Shown here in pieces: positions 20,278 through 29,581 of a DNA stretch of 40,559 bases. Origin of the DNA: CAWUJK01 sp963922865 (GTDB lineage: Bacteria; Patescibacteriota; Gracilibacteria; BD1-5; UBA6164); the NCBI GenBank assembly GCA_963922865.1, contig CAWUJK010000008.1, forward strand, positions 1 through 40,559, given 5' to 3'. The translations under genes were made by a program, and so were the position numbers. Below the pieces are notes generated by a model. That model searched no databases, was not told the origin of the DNA, and saw only the letters and a list, made by a program, of their open reading frames with translations. Within the stretch, counting starts at the first letter, position 1. Each line of letters starts with the position of its first letter.

Positions 20278-21216
20278 TTAAAACAATGTATCCTCTAGCT
20301 CTTTAGCAAATCATACGTAATCTTCTAAGACTTTGGAATTTTTCATATCAAGTAAACTTTTTCAAGTTGAATATGATTTTTCAATATCTTTGCTTTCTTG
20401 TATTACATCTGGCATAATTATAGAAATACTGGATAGTTTTTTATTATCTTTTATAGCTCAAATGAAATTGGACATTAATTTTTTATATTCCCTATTAATA
20501 TAGTTTTTACCAGATGCATTACTATATAGTGGAACTTTGTTAAAGAAGAATATGAATTTTAGATTATCGTTATAATTCTTTTTTATATCTATCATTTTAT
20601 TGATAAGTCACTCAGTTCAATTTAATGCAAAATTATCACTAATAGGAACAAGTAAATAATCTGAGGCCACCCAAGCATTTTCTGGTATTCTTGCCACTGA
20701 TGGAGGTAAGTCTAAAAATATATAATCATAATCATTTGTTATATATGACAACCTTTTTTTTAAGACTTTTATCCACTCTTCCCTATCCCATACAATTTTG
20801 TCTAATATATCCATGGCTTCTTTTAACTTATCCTTACTATCATCAGAAAAGTCTTCATATTCTCTTTTTAAATATTTTTGAACTTTAGAAACCAATCCAT
20901 GAGTTTCAGACAATATTGCATCAACTAAAAATAAGTCATTAACTTTTCATGGAATTATATGTAGTTTTTTAGTTTTTTCTACAATCAAGTCTTCTATATT
21001 AATTTCTGAATTAATATTAAATAATTCCCCCGCATTTCTATTAACTTTAAATTTACTTTTTCATAAAATTGCCTGTGACAAGTTACATTGATGATCCAAA
21101 TCAATAACCAATACTTTTTTCTTCATTTTTTTAGCCAATATTTGAGAAATATTAACTATTGTAGAGGTCTTTCATACTCATCATTTATTATTAGTAGATG
21201 CTATTATTTTTGCCAT
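20278..21216 (-). CDS. parA: ParA-family partition ATPase, 312 aa
   Basis: A deviant Walker A at residues 11-18 (KGGVGKTS), whose three glycines are all TGA. Walker A' VLVIDLDHQCNLSQ and Walker B YDYIFLDLPPS follow, then DYLLVPISDNFALNGTEGL. No N-terminal DNA-binding extension, so it is of the small (Soj/type Ib-like) class, although at 312 residues it is slightly longer than usual through a charged helical insertion. ATP-dependent DNA binding powers segregation with ParB. Confidence 0.95.
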
Positions 21217-21226
21217 TGTTATATAA

Positions 21227-21928
21227 TTAAGAAAATAAAGTAGTTCATTCAGTAAAAGAGGTTTTATAATAAATAGTTTTGGAATAATTTAAAGAAATTA
21301 TGATTTTTTCTTTTTGAATTATCAAAAAACTATTATCAATAGAAATTAATTCAAAATTAATATCATATTTTAAAAATTTTTTTTTATTCTTTTTAATATA
21401 TTGAAAAATAAATTTAAAGTATTGTGATTTAAAATAATTATCTATTAATTCTATTTTCTTATTTTTATCTATATATTCTAAAAAATCTCTACATACATCA
21501 TCTATATTAGTAAAAAGATCTAAAAATGAGTATAAAGGTTTTCTATATATCCAACCTAAACTTTTTCTTTTTCTTTTAAAAATAAAGTTATTTAATATAT
21601 CAGAGTTATAGAAAACCTTTGAAAAGAAGTCTTTTATAAAATGAAAATCAAAAGGTTCATATTCAGAGGATATAACTATATTATAAAGGTCCTTATTCTT
21701 GAAATCTGTTATAGTAATACTTCAACCTTTCTTCTTATTATATTCATCAAGAAGTATATGATAATTCTTGTCTTCATTAATAATAGAATCAAAGTAATGA
21801 GAAGTATCTTTAACCTTTTTCTCATGAAAAAAACTTTTTCTTTTATTGAACATGTAAACTAACATTTTAAGTTTCATGCTATCTTTATTTATCAGCTCCT
21901 TTTTTATTTCTAACTTTCTAATATTCAT
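21227..21928 (-). CDS. Hypothetical basic protein, 233 aa
   Basis: Very lysine- and phenylalanine-rich, beginning MNIRKLEIKKELINKDS. No membrane segment and no known motif; a KRKRKSLGWIYRKPLYSFLD stretch near the middle might contact nucleic acid. It is followed 10 bp later by ParA and preceded 4 bp by the 304-aa gene, so it belongs to the partition operon. A role in segregation or replication is possible but not shown. Confidence 0.6.
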
Positions 21929-21932
21929 ATCT

Positions 21933-22847
21933 TTAAATGTAAAAAATAATATTTTTCAAATTCTTCTTTTTCTTATAATAAACAACTAGCTTCTGTAATT
22001 CTTTTCTTAATAAATTCTTATAATCAGTTCATATATGCAATTCTCTTCCCTCTTTATCAAATTCTATTAAAAATAAGTTAGCTTTATTTCATAGCACATT
22101 ATTTATTTCTTTTTGTATTTCTTTCTCAACTTCATATTTTTTTAGGTCATTTACTTCTTCAGTAGTTAAGTCTTTATTGTTTAAATTCTTTTTCTCTAAG
22201 ATTTTCTTTATATTTTCCATTTTTTTCTTGAATTTTTCTTCTATATCTTTCATATACAAGAGGTAATTATCATTTGATATAGATCATAAAACTATTTTCC
22301 TGAATAATAACTCCCCTTCTTTACTTCACCTATCAATTAGGTCATTATCTTCAGCAATTTTCTGTATGGATTTTTTTAATAAATTTAAATCTAATCTTCC
22401 TATGTCTTTATGAAGCTTAAATAAGTCTTCTTTTTTTATACTCAAATGTCAGTCTAATAATAACTTATTTATATATTTTTGTATTCAAAAGAAAAAATCA
22501 TATATAGAATAAAGATTGTCTTTTCAAGATAAATCTCAATTAACTACAGTATTATTTTTAGTTAAATTAGCTATAAATAAAGCAAATGAAGACAAACTAA
22601 AATTTCACATTTTTTTCTGTTCTTTTTTATTCAGGTGTATCACTACACCTGAATCTTCATTTGCTTTATTTTCTTTTAGGTGTAGTGATACACCTTTTTC
22701 ATTTTCCATATTATGTAACACATTAACTCTAGATTTCTTTCTGTTAGCTTGTATATGAGTATATACAATAACTATTATTATTAATATTATAAAAGAAGTT
22801 AATATTAACAAACTAGTTAACATATATTTAATATTTTCTGCCTCCAC
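21933..22847 (-). CDS. Membrane-anchored protein with palindromic-element insertion, 304 aa
   Basis: One N-terminal membrane helix (about 10-30, LTSLLILTSFIILIIIVIVY), then a short segment containing the 21-residue product of the 63-bp palindromic element (GVSLHL...SGVVIHL, about residues 52-72), then a long cytoplasmic helical domain. No family recognised. It is the first gene after the conserved promoter copy 2 and heads the operon leading to ParA and ParB, so it may tether or assist the segregation machinery. Removing the inserted peptide would leave a continuous linker. Confidence 0.65.
22633..22695. repeat. 63-bp in-frame palindromic element, copy A
   Basis: Left unit AGGTGTATCACTACACCT (22633-22650) and right unit AGGTGTAGTGATACACCT (22678-22695) are exact inverted copies, and each unit is itself an inverted repeat (AGGTGTA/TACACCT). 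The spacer of 27 bp is identical to that of copy C. It lies inside the 304-aa gene in the frame giving GVSLHL...GVVIHL. Confidence 0.9.
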
Positions 22848-22880
22848 TATTAGTTGTTTTATATATTAAGATTTTATAAA

Positions 22881-22908
22881 ATTATATACTAATTTTCATT
22901 TTTTGCAA
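22881..22908 (-). promoter_or_regulatory. Conserved promoter box, copy 2 (partition operon)
   Basis: On the minus strand TTGCAA (22908-22903), 16 bp ending TGAAAATTAGTA, and TATAAT (22886-22881). Identical from -35 to -10 to copy 5. Drives the 304-aa gene, the basic protein, parA and parB. Confidence 0.75.
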
Positions 22909-22966
22909 ACTTTTTCATACAATATCAAAAAAAGATTAAATAGTAAACCTATTTCATAAACTAGCT

Positions 22967-22999
22967 CAAAACCTATACCATAAAAAACATGGTATAGGT
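22967..22999 (-). terminator. Terminator hairpin behind the sortase gene
   Basis: A perfect 11-bp stem (ACCTATACCAT 22971-22981 / ATGGTATAGGT 22989-22999) with an A-rich loop, followed on the minus strand by TTTT. It separates the ftsK-sortase operon from the promoter of the partition operon. Confidence 0.65.
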
Positions 23000-23018
23000 C
23001 CTTTTGGCTTAAAATAAA

Positions 23019-23062
23019 TATCTCATATATAGAGAATATTAATAAACTACATATATGAGATA
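23019..23062. repeat. 12-bp inverted repeat in the sortase 3' region
   Basis: TATCTCATATAT (23019-23030) and ATATATGAGATA (23051-23062) are perfect inverted copies separated by 20 bp. With the terminator hairpin next to it, this would give the mRNA a doubly structured 3' end, or be a protein-binding site. The remaining 22848-23070 holds no gene. Confidence 0.5.
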
Positions 23063-23070
23063 GGTTAACA

Positions 23071-23742
23071 TTACTTGATCTTTTTAAATGTATTAACTAA
23101 TTCTAATTTTACAACATATCTGGCAATACTAGTGTTAAAAGGATAGCAAGTAATCAAATATAAACTAAAATTATTATCTTCCAATAAATCTAGTTTATCT
23201 GGTTTTTTTATATAAAAGTCTTTATATTTATATGTTTTTATGTATTTATCATCTTCTAAGAACACCAAATCTCCTTTTCAAATACTAGTAATATTACTAA
23301 ATACATAAGAATAATTCGTATCTTTTTTTGAGGAAGAATGTCAAAAAATATATAATCAGTCTTTATTTCTAGAAAAATTAAAAACTCCATTATCTAATGA
23401 TTCCTCAACATTCTTATTAGAATTAAAAACAGGGGATTCTAATTCTAAAGAGGGAATAGTTAGTCTATAAGGCTTAAATCAAACAAATTTATCAATTCAA
23501 TCAACTTCCAAAACAGGCTCTAGGTGTATCACTACACCTGAGTTTGTATTTTTTTCGTTTTTTTCCAGGTGTAGTGATACACCTTCTTTTAATTTTTCAA
23601 CATATAGTTCTTGTTTTTTTATGTCTTTTTTTACATTAAGAGTTTGTAAATTAACAAAAATGTCATAATTTAATCAAATAAAAATCCATTCAATATTAGC
23701 TATAACAAGCAAAAACAACAATACAATTAATTTTAATTTCAT
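23071..23742 (-). CDS. Sortase family protein, 223 aa
   Basis: An N-terminal membrane anchor (about 3-22) is followed by the palindromic-element peptide (about 53-73) and a sortase domain with the full catalytic set: GHSSSKK with His135, LYLITCYP with Cys199 and SIARYVV with Arg208. The TLxTC-like pattern fits sortases of the class D/E type. Sortases join surface proteins to the envelope or to each other by transpeptidation. The gene overlaps the stop of the FtsK-like gene by one base (TAATG), so translation is coupled. Candidate substrate: the protein at 18526. Confidence 0.85.
23522..23584. repeat. 63-bp in-frame palindromic element, copy B
   Basis: The same two 18-bp units as copies A and C (23522-23539 and 23567-23584) at the identical 63-bp total length, but with a different spacer. 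It lies within the sortase gene, in the same frame, giving GVSLHL...NSGVVIHL. Conservation of the units but not of the spacer points to selection on the palindromes or the flanking peptide ends. Confidence 0.9.
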
Positions 23743-25871
23743 TACTTCTGAATAACAGAATAAATATTACCGTAAAATTCATTCAGAAAATCTTTAGTGA
23801 TATCTCCAATAAGATTATTTATTTTATTAGATTCATCATATTTAATAAAATTTTCTTCTTTTAACTCACGAACTAATCTTTCTACAGTTCTTTTAGGTAT
23901 GAAATGTATCTTATATCTTTCATACAATTCTTCCTTACTTTTATATCACTTATCATTTAAAATATCCAAAAATATAGAATAGGACACAGTATGTTTATCT
24001 ATATGATAGATTCCTTTTTCAATATCATCTTCAAATTCAAATAATATATTATTATTTTTATTCAGGTGTATCACTACACCTGAATCTTCATTTGCTTTAT
24101 TTTCTTTTAGGTGTAGTGATACACCTTCTTTTTTATCATTACTAATAGAGAAGCCCCTACATAAAACGGGATTACTTCACATTTTTTCTTTATAAATATT
24201 TATAAATTCTGGTAATTCAGAACTATTATCTATGTAGTAAGACTTTAGATGTGTAAATCCATCAGAAGTTCTCATATATCATTCTCCTTTATACGAAATA
24301 TTAGCCAACTCCGAAGAATCTATTATAGTTCTTGATTTAATAGCATCAGAAGTCCTTAATCAAAGCCTAGATGTCATATTTGCTTTAATATTAGAAGTTA
24401 TAACTTCTCCTATAGGGTTTTGTGTGGCCAATATTACATGTATTCACACAGCTCTAGCTAGCTGAGTTAATCTTACGATAGTTACTGAAAATTGTTTAGA
24501 ATTATCTCATCAAGAAGTCATGATATCAGCAAATTCATCTACAATATAAACAATGTAATCTAAATTATGTCATTTGTCATGGTACTCTTTTATATTTTTA
24601 ACTTTAATATTTTCTAGTAATGAATATCTCCTTTCCATCTCGGCAACAAGCCACCTAGACATATTCAATCCTTTATTAATATCAGTGGTAACCTTAAATC
24701 AATTCAGTCATTTAAAAATAGAAAATTCTACCTTTTTAGGATCAACTATAAAGAATTTAATGGGACTTCATTCCATTTTATTTTTCATTAAAGAAACCAA
24801 TATATTAGTCAGGCACACGGATTTTCATCCTCAAGTTTCTGAGGCTACTAATAAATGAGGAAGGGAAGCAAGATCATAAACTAAAGGGACTCCTTTTTCA
24901 TCTATTCATATTTTAAAATTTAAATGGTTTTTAAAATATTCTTTCTGTAGTAAATTAGGAAAAGGGTATATTTTAGACATATCTATTCTTTTTCATTGAA
25001 TATTCAAAATAATACCATTATTTCAAGAATCTGAACTCCAATTAGCCTTTTTAAATCAACTAATAGATCAAAAACTTTCTATTCAAAGAGTCCAATCATA
25101 TTTACTAAGCATTCATATATTTTCGTAAAGATTCTCGTGAAGATTTAAAACTACAAAAAACTTTTCGTCTCCTTTTTTAATTACTTCTTTTATAGAAACA
25201 ATTCAATTTATTTTATTTCATTCAGAGTCAAATGTAGATTTCTTAAAAGAAGAATATAATATTTTTTCAAGAATAGAAGGTAAATTAGAATATATAGTAG
25301 ATTCCAAACCTTCTTTTTTGTCCATATCAACTTTAATATCACCAATATTATTATTAGACTTTGTATTTAAATTAAATTTTTCTCAAGAAATCAAAACAAA
25401 TCATAAAAAAGAAAATAACAATAACCAAAATCCATACTCTCATATAATATAATAATTATCATTTAAGACTTTTAATATTCATTCTTGTTTTCAGTCTCAA
25501 GAACTTATTATCCTAATAAATAAATAGGGAACTAATACATATAAAAATCCTCCTTCATTAAACTTTAATCCGTTTTTCTTATTTCAGATATAAAGAGCTA
25601 ATAAACTTAAGGATATTAATCAATATATAAACAATTCTAAAAGCAGAATATAATTAGTAACATCTCATATCCAAGAACAATACCATGCTTTGTTCATCAA
25701 AGAACAAGAATTATTAAATACATCAACTGATAAATAACTATATTTAAGGTGATATAGTAATAGAAACATTCACAAATAAATAAAATGAAACTGTTTTAAG
25801 TTAGTAACTAGCAAATTTGTTTTATTTAAAATAAATTTTAATAATGCTTTAGTTGTGCTAATAAAACTCAT
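23742..25871 (-). CDS. ftsK: FtsK/SpoIIIE-type DNA translocase, 709 aa
   Basis: Four hydrophobic segments in the first ~190 residues are followed by a motor domain with Walker A ASETGGGKSV (346-351), FIVDPKKVEF, Walker B VYIVDEFADIM, ILATQNP and the RLGLRTSDAIKSRTI segment. All are typical of the FtsK beta domain. The palindromic-element peptide follows (about 582-602), then a C-terminal winged helix (SKEELYERYKIHFIPKRTVE) like FtsK gamma. Such motors pump double-stranded DNA through septa or, in plasmids of Streptomyces, between cells. Shorter than chromosomal FtsK. Possible roles: element segregation or transfer. Confidence 0.9.
24064..24126. repeat. 63-bp in-frame palindromic element, copy C
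   Basis: Identical to copy A over at least 70 bp including the flanks. Units lie at 24064-24081 and 24109-24126. It is inserted between the motor and winged-helix domains of the FtsK-like gene, in the same reading frame as the other two copies. Confidence 0.9.
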
Positions 25872-25899
25872 ATTTTAGAAGAAAATTAAATAAAGTTAT

Positions 25900-25927
25900 T
25901 TGCATTATATGAAAATTAGTATATAAT
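25900..25927 (+). promoter_or_regulatory. Conserved promoter box, copy 3
   Basis: TTGCAT (25900-25905), 16 bp ending TGAAAATTAGTA, TATAAT (25922-25927). Drives 25962-27736 to the right. The ftsK-like gene starts 29 bp to the left in the opposite direction. Confidence 0.75.
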
Positions 25928-25961
25928 ACAAGCATGTTTATATTTATAATAACATAAATTA

Positions 25962-26645
25962 ATGAATAAAACAATTTCGTTAGTTATATTGCTAATGTTA
26001 ATATGATTTCAAAATACATATTGATATTCATGAGATATAGATCTATCAAATAAAACACCAAAAGAAATACTAGAATTTTATAAAAAAAATCCTGATTTTT
26101 GAAAAAAAAGAATAGGCATAGATTATGAATGATATATAAATTGAGATTATGTAGTATTCAGAGGAGAATATAAAGATAATACATGAAGTCCTATCCCAAA
26201 TAAAGCAATAAATTATTTATTTAATTGAGATAATTATGCTTATGTAACTTCTGATAAATGAATTTTTAATCTAGAAATAAAAAAAGAGGAAATAACAAAT
26301 GAGGATAACTATTATAATATTACAACAGAAATAGATTGATATAAGATTAGCACAAGCATAAAAGGTAAAGAGTTAAAAGAAAAATCAATATTCCATTTTG
26401 AAATAATAAAACACACTTGAAATCCTCATACTCTTGAATTGAAAACAATACACAATAAGTCATTTAATGAATGAAATAATTTTAAATTAAAAACAAAAAT
26501 AAAAAAAGAGCCTAGTTTAATAGGTATCCAGGGGAAATGGTTATGGTTATTATTTATATTGATTTGATCATCTATAATTTTCTTTACCTTTCTTTACAAA
26601 AGAGATTCTCCTGAAATAAAAACACCAAAGAATCTTAGCTATTAG
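25962..26645 (+). CDS. Secreted or membrane-anchored protein, 227 aa
   Basis: An N-terminal signal-like segment (MNKTISLVILLMLIGFQN), a beta-rich Tyr/Asn domain, and one C-terminal membrane helix (about 194-215, WLWLLFILIGSSIIFFTFLY) with a basic end. The overall build equals that of the proteins at 18526 and 33956: a surface domain tethered by its C-terminus. First gene of the plus operon after promoter copy 3. The fold and partner are unknown; it is probably part of the secretion or adhesion apparatus. Confidence 0.65.
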
Positions 26646-26711
26646 CTAACGATTTGGAAAAAACTATACTTTATAGTATAATAAAAATACTTATTTAATA
26701 ATTAAATTATT

Positions 26712-27023
26712 ATGATTAAATTATGATTAGCTAGTGTAATAGATTGATTAGTATATGCTAGCCTATGAAAAACAATAAACTGGCACTCATGAGCATTAGA
26801 TGTAGTAAATGTTGCATCAGTAATACTAGGAATAGTAATATTATGGTTTTGAGGATCATTTTTAGTTAAAAAACTTTGGGCAGAGCCTAAAGAAAATGGT
26901 GTATTAAATATAAAAATTACTGACATATTAATATTTATATGTATTCTTTTTGGATTACTAATCGCATTTAGCACATTACCAGGAATTATTGTAGAAGGAG
27001 CTATTGAATGGGCAAGAGGTTAA
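26712..27023 (+). CDS. Small membrane protein, VirB2/TrbC-like candidate, 103 aa
   Basis: Two hydrophobic segments (about 33-50, VASVILGIVILWFGGSFL, and about 75-95, ILIFICILFGLLIAFSTL) joined by a short basic loop. The order resembles VirB2/TrbC-type pilins, and a T4SS block lies downstream, but there is no clear signal peptide and the similarity is only topological. It could also be a small membrane subunit. In-frame TGA codons supply about six of its glycines. Confidence 0.5.
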
Positions 27024-27046
27024 TCAAACTAATTTAAAAAGAAAGT

Positions 27047-27736
27047 ATGTATGAAAAAAAATTAAATTTTTTGAGTAATTGACTATGAAATGATTCTAAA
27101 GCATATTTATTTTTAGAATCATTTTTAAATAGAGTATGATGAGACAGTATAACATTAGTGTTTGCGATAATAGCTCTAATTTTATTATTCATTCTAAACT
27201 ATCAACTATGGTGGGCAAGATATAAAAAATTTAAAAAAAATAGATGAAAAGGCATATCTAACTATCAAGACTACCTTGAAAAAGAAAGGATTATACTAAT
27301 TATCTATAGTGTGCTATTTTCATGATTTATTTTACTGTTTTTTGTGGGATGAATATGATTATCTTTTTTAGAAAAATTAATAGAATGGTGATCGTATGAT
27401 TGAGTACATTATCCATGAATAGCTATATTATTTGGATATAATTTAGAATCAACAGTGTATTGATATTACAACATATGAAGATATATATTATTATTGTTTG
27501 TGTTTTTGGTTACTATATACATATGAATAATGAATTATTCAATATGAAGTAGAATCAATATTAAATGAGAAGAAATAAGGTATGGTCCAATGTTTAATAA
27601 ATCTTTAATTACATTATTAATAATATATACATTATTATTTACTGTTTTTCCAGACTGGGGATTAAATAATATTGTATGAATATTTAGTGACCAAAGTATT
27701 CATGAAATAATCAAGTGAGGTGATAGTAAATTATAA
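27047..27736 (+). CDS. Multi-pass membrane protein, 229 aa
   Basis: Four hydrophobic segments: about 37-53, 87-108, 155-172 and 199-213. The last turns into a short loop with FPDWGLNNIVG. WW and Y/W-rich patches near the ends of the spans are typical of membrane interfaces. It is the last gene before the bidirectional terminator and is co-directional with the 103-aa gene. Because a T4SS follows, an inner-membrane channel role (VirB6-like) can be proposed, but it is shorter than VirB6 and the call is weak. Confidence 0.55.
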
Positions 27737-27770
27737 AAAAAGAGAGAGGAAAATACTACTCTCTTTTTTA
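27736..27770. terminator. Bidirectional terminator
   Basis: An 11-bp stem (AAAAAAGAGAG 27736-27746 / CTCTCTTTTTT 27759-27769) with a 12-base loop. The A/T ends of the stem give a T-run on both strands, so it can end the plus operon and the opposing small RNA. Confidence 0.75.
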
Positions 27771-27854
27771 GGAGGTAAGTTAGCCTTTAGCTAACCAAGA
27801 AAACATCCCAATACATGTCCTAAACATGTATATACTATATAATTAATATAGTAT
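27741..27854 (-). ncRNA. Putative ~110-nt small RNA with anti-Shine-Dalgarno segment
   Basis: From promoter box copy 4 the minus-strand transcript would start near 27854. It folds as three consecutive perfect hairpins: ATACTATAT/ATATAGTAT (27832-27854), ATACATGT/ACATGTAT (27811-27831) and GTTAGC/GCTAAC (27779-27795). A single-stranded ACCTCC (27776-27771) follows, then the bidirectional terminator. It contains no ORF of note. The ACCTCCT segment is like the 16S rRNA 3' end and could pair with ribosome-binding sites. Transcription is inferred. Confidence 0.5.
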
Positions 27855-27860
27855 GAAATT

Positions 27861-27888
27861 AGTATATACTAATTTTCGTATATTGCAA
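27861..27888 (-). promoter_or_regulatory. Conserved promoter box, copy 4 (small RNA)
   Basis: On the minus strand TTGCAA (27888-27883), 16 bp ending CGAAAATTAGTA, TATACT (27866-27861). The -10 and spacer lie within a near-palindrome (27855-27877, GAAATTAGTATATAC then TAATTTTC), so the core motif occurs in both orientations here. Confidence 0.65.
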
Positions 27889-27985
27889 ATCATTTTTATT
27901 ATCAAAAATTAATAAATGCTTATATAATCTAAATAACCGTCATTATTGAGATTCATAATATGCAAGACATTTTATTTTTAATCTT

Positions 27986-28013
27986 TTGCAAAAAATGAAA
28001 ATTAGTATATAAT
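27986..28013 (+). promoter_or_regulatory. Conserved promoter box, copy 5 (secretion operon)
   Basis: TTGCAA (27986-27991), 16 bp ending TGAAAATTAGTA, TATAAT (28008-28013), identical to copy 2. It precedes the PrgI/VirB3-like gene by about 30 bp. The rest of 27889-28045 contains no gene. Confidence 0.75.
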
Positions 28014-28045
28014 GTAATAAATGTTTATTGCTTAAAATAAAAGAA

Positions 28046-28402
28046 ATGTGATTGCGATTTTGATTAAAAACAAAAAACATAAAACATAATGTAAGAAAGA
28101 AAAATCCAATAAGCTGATTAGATATTGATACAAGTCAGTTATTTATATATGTAATGTCAGGAATATTTATATTTTTTATTTTCATGTCAAACACATGGTA
28201 TATATGGAAGCTTTTACTTATATTATGAGTAATAATCATGACTATCAATCTAGCTAAAAAATATGATTGAAATACTATAAACAACATAGTAAATGATTAT
28301 TGAAGAACAAATATGGAATGGTTTAGAATTTATCTTAAAAAGATAATTAACTGAAGTAAGTCTGTAGATAAATGAGCTAGTTATAATTATTTTAAAAAAT
28401 AA
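28046..28402 (+). CDS. PrgI/VirB3-like small membrane protein, 118 aa
   Basis: A basic N-terminus (MGLRFGLKTKNIKHNVRKKN) and two adjacent hydrophobic segments (about 33-50 and 57-72) with a charged tail. This is the size and topology of PrgI/VirB3, which in Gram-positive and candidate-phylum systems directly precede VirB4. Position (two genes before VirB4) supports the call; the sequence alone would not. Confidence 0.55.
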
Positions 28403-28404
28403 GT

Positions 28405-29577
28405 ATGGAAAAACTAAATATTAATGATAAATCTGAAATTTTATGATTAGACTCAATAGAACATAATATAATCCATTGAGAAAACAGAAAAGTTATCATA
28501 TTTGAATATTTTTCTAATTTTTTAAAAACATTTTTATATAAAAAAATAGAGAGGTTTTGATTCAATTTTCAAGTAAAAATTAGAAAAGAACTTTTCTCAG
28601 AATGTAAAAAAGACTTTCTGGATTCAGAATATATAGATTTAGAAAAACTTAATTTAAAAAACAATTCAAAGTATAGCATAGTATTAGAGCAAGATAAAGA
28701 AGAAGATCTAGAAACAATCAAATTAAGTGAAAAAGATCTAGAAACATTTATAAGCTCAGAGAAAGGAAGTAATTATATATATAGACACTACATAATTATC
28801 AATATAGCAGAAAAAGAAAATATTAATCACATAGTATACGATTTTATTTCTCAGATTAAGGATTCTAATAATATAATAAGATTATTAACATGAGAAAATC
28901 TAAAAAACTACCTAAAAAAAGATTTACAATCTGAAAAACAACAAAGTTTTAATCTAGAAGATAATTTTGTAAAAACAAGTAATTCAACTGGAATTTTACA
29001 AAAAATAGCTTTCTTAACTTCTCAAAAGGTTAAAAATCTTACAAAAATGATAGAAAGGTCATTTTTTAACCAAAATTTAAACAATATAGATTCAGATATA
29101 ATAGATATTTTAGATATCACTACCTATAAACATAATGATTATATACAAACTGGTAATAGATACACGTGATGAATATATTTAAAATGAATACCAAACGATA
29201 ATTTTAATATATTAAAATTCTTATTTTTATACCTAGAAAAATGAGACTCCATTACCATAAATATGTACCCCGAAAACAAACATGTTCTTAAAGAAATAGA
29301 GAAAACCTGAGTTGATAGATATTTAGGAAATAAAAAAGAAGAAAAAGAAGAAGAAATCTACATGCAAATTTTAATTAACTTATCAGATAGTAATAATATA
29401 TTACTAGATCAGAAAATTGAAAATTTTCAACTATTTATATGAGAGGATTTTTATACCCAAAGAATATCATGATCTATGAGTAGATATTATGCAACATATA
29501 TATGAACATGAGAAAATAAATTAAATTTAGAAAAATTATATAACAAAAATAGACTTAAAAATAACTTAATATTCTAA
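28405..29577 (+). CDS. VirB4 N-domain-like protein, 390 aa
   Basis: A soluble, charged protein with no P-loop. The C-terminal portion (NRYTGGIYLKGIPNDNFNIL, then LYLEKGDSITINMYPENKHV) resembles the N-terminal region of VirB4/TraC ATPases, where a strand-rich core precedes the motor. It starts 2 bp after the PrgI-like stop and ends 4 bp before VirB4. I therefore infer a split or duplicated VirB4 N-domain acting as an adaptor. Alternatively it is a novel subunit of the same complex. Confidence 0.5.
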
Positions 29578-29581
29578 ACCT

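Noticed and set aside
26702..26974. Minus-strand 90-aa ORF
   Set aside because: It lies opposite the two-span membrane protein, which has proper TGA-glycines, operon spacing and promoter; the minus ORF has none of these.
27047..27736. Reading the many TGA codons as tryptophan (code 4)
   Set aside because: In P-loops, ParA, Fic and HTH turns the TGA positions require glycine, and TGG already supplies tryptophan at normal frequency.
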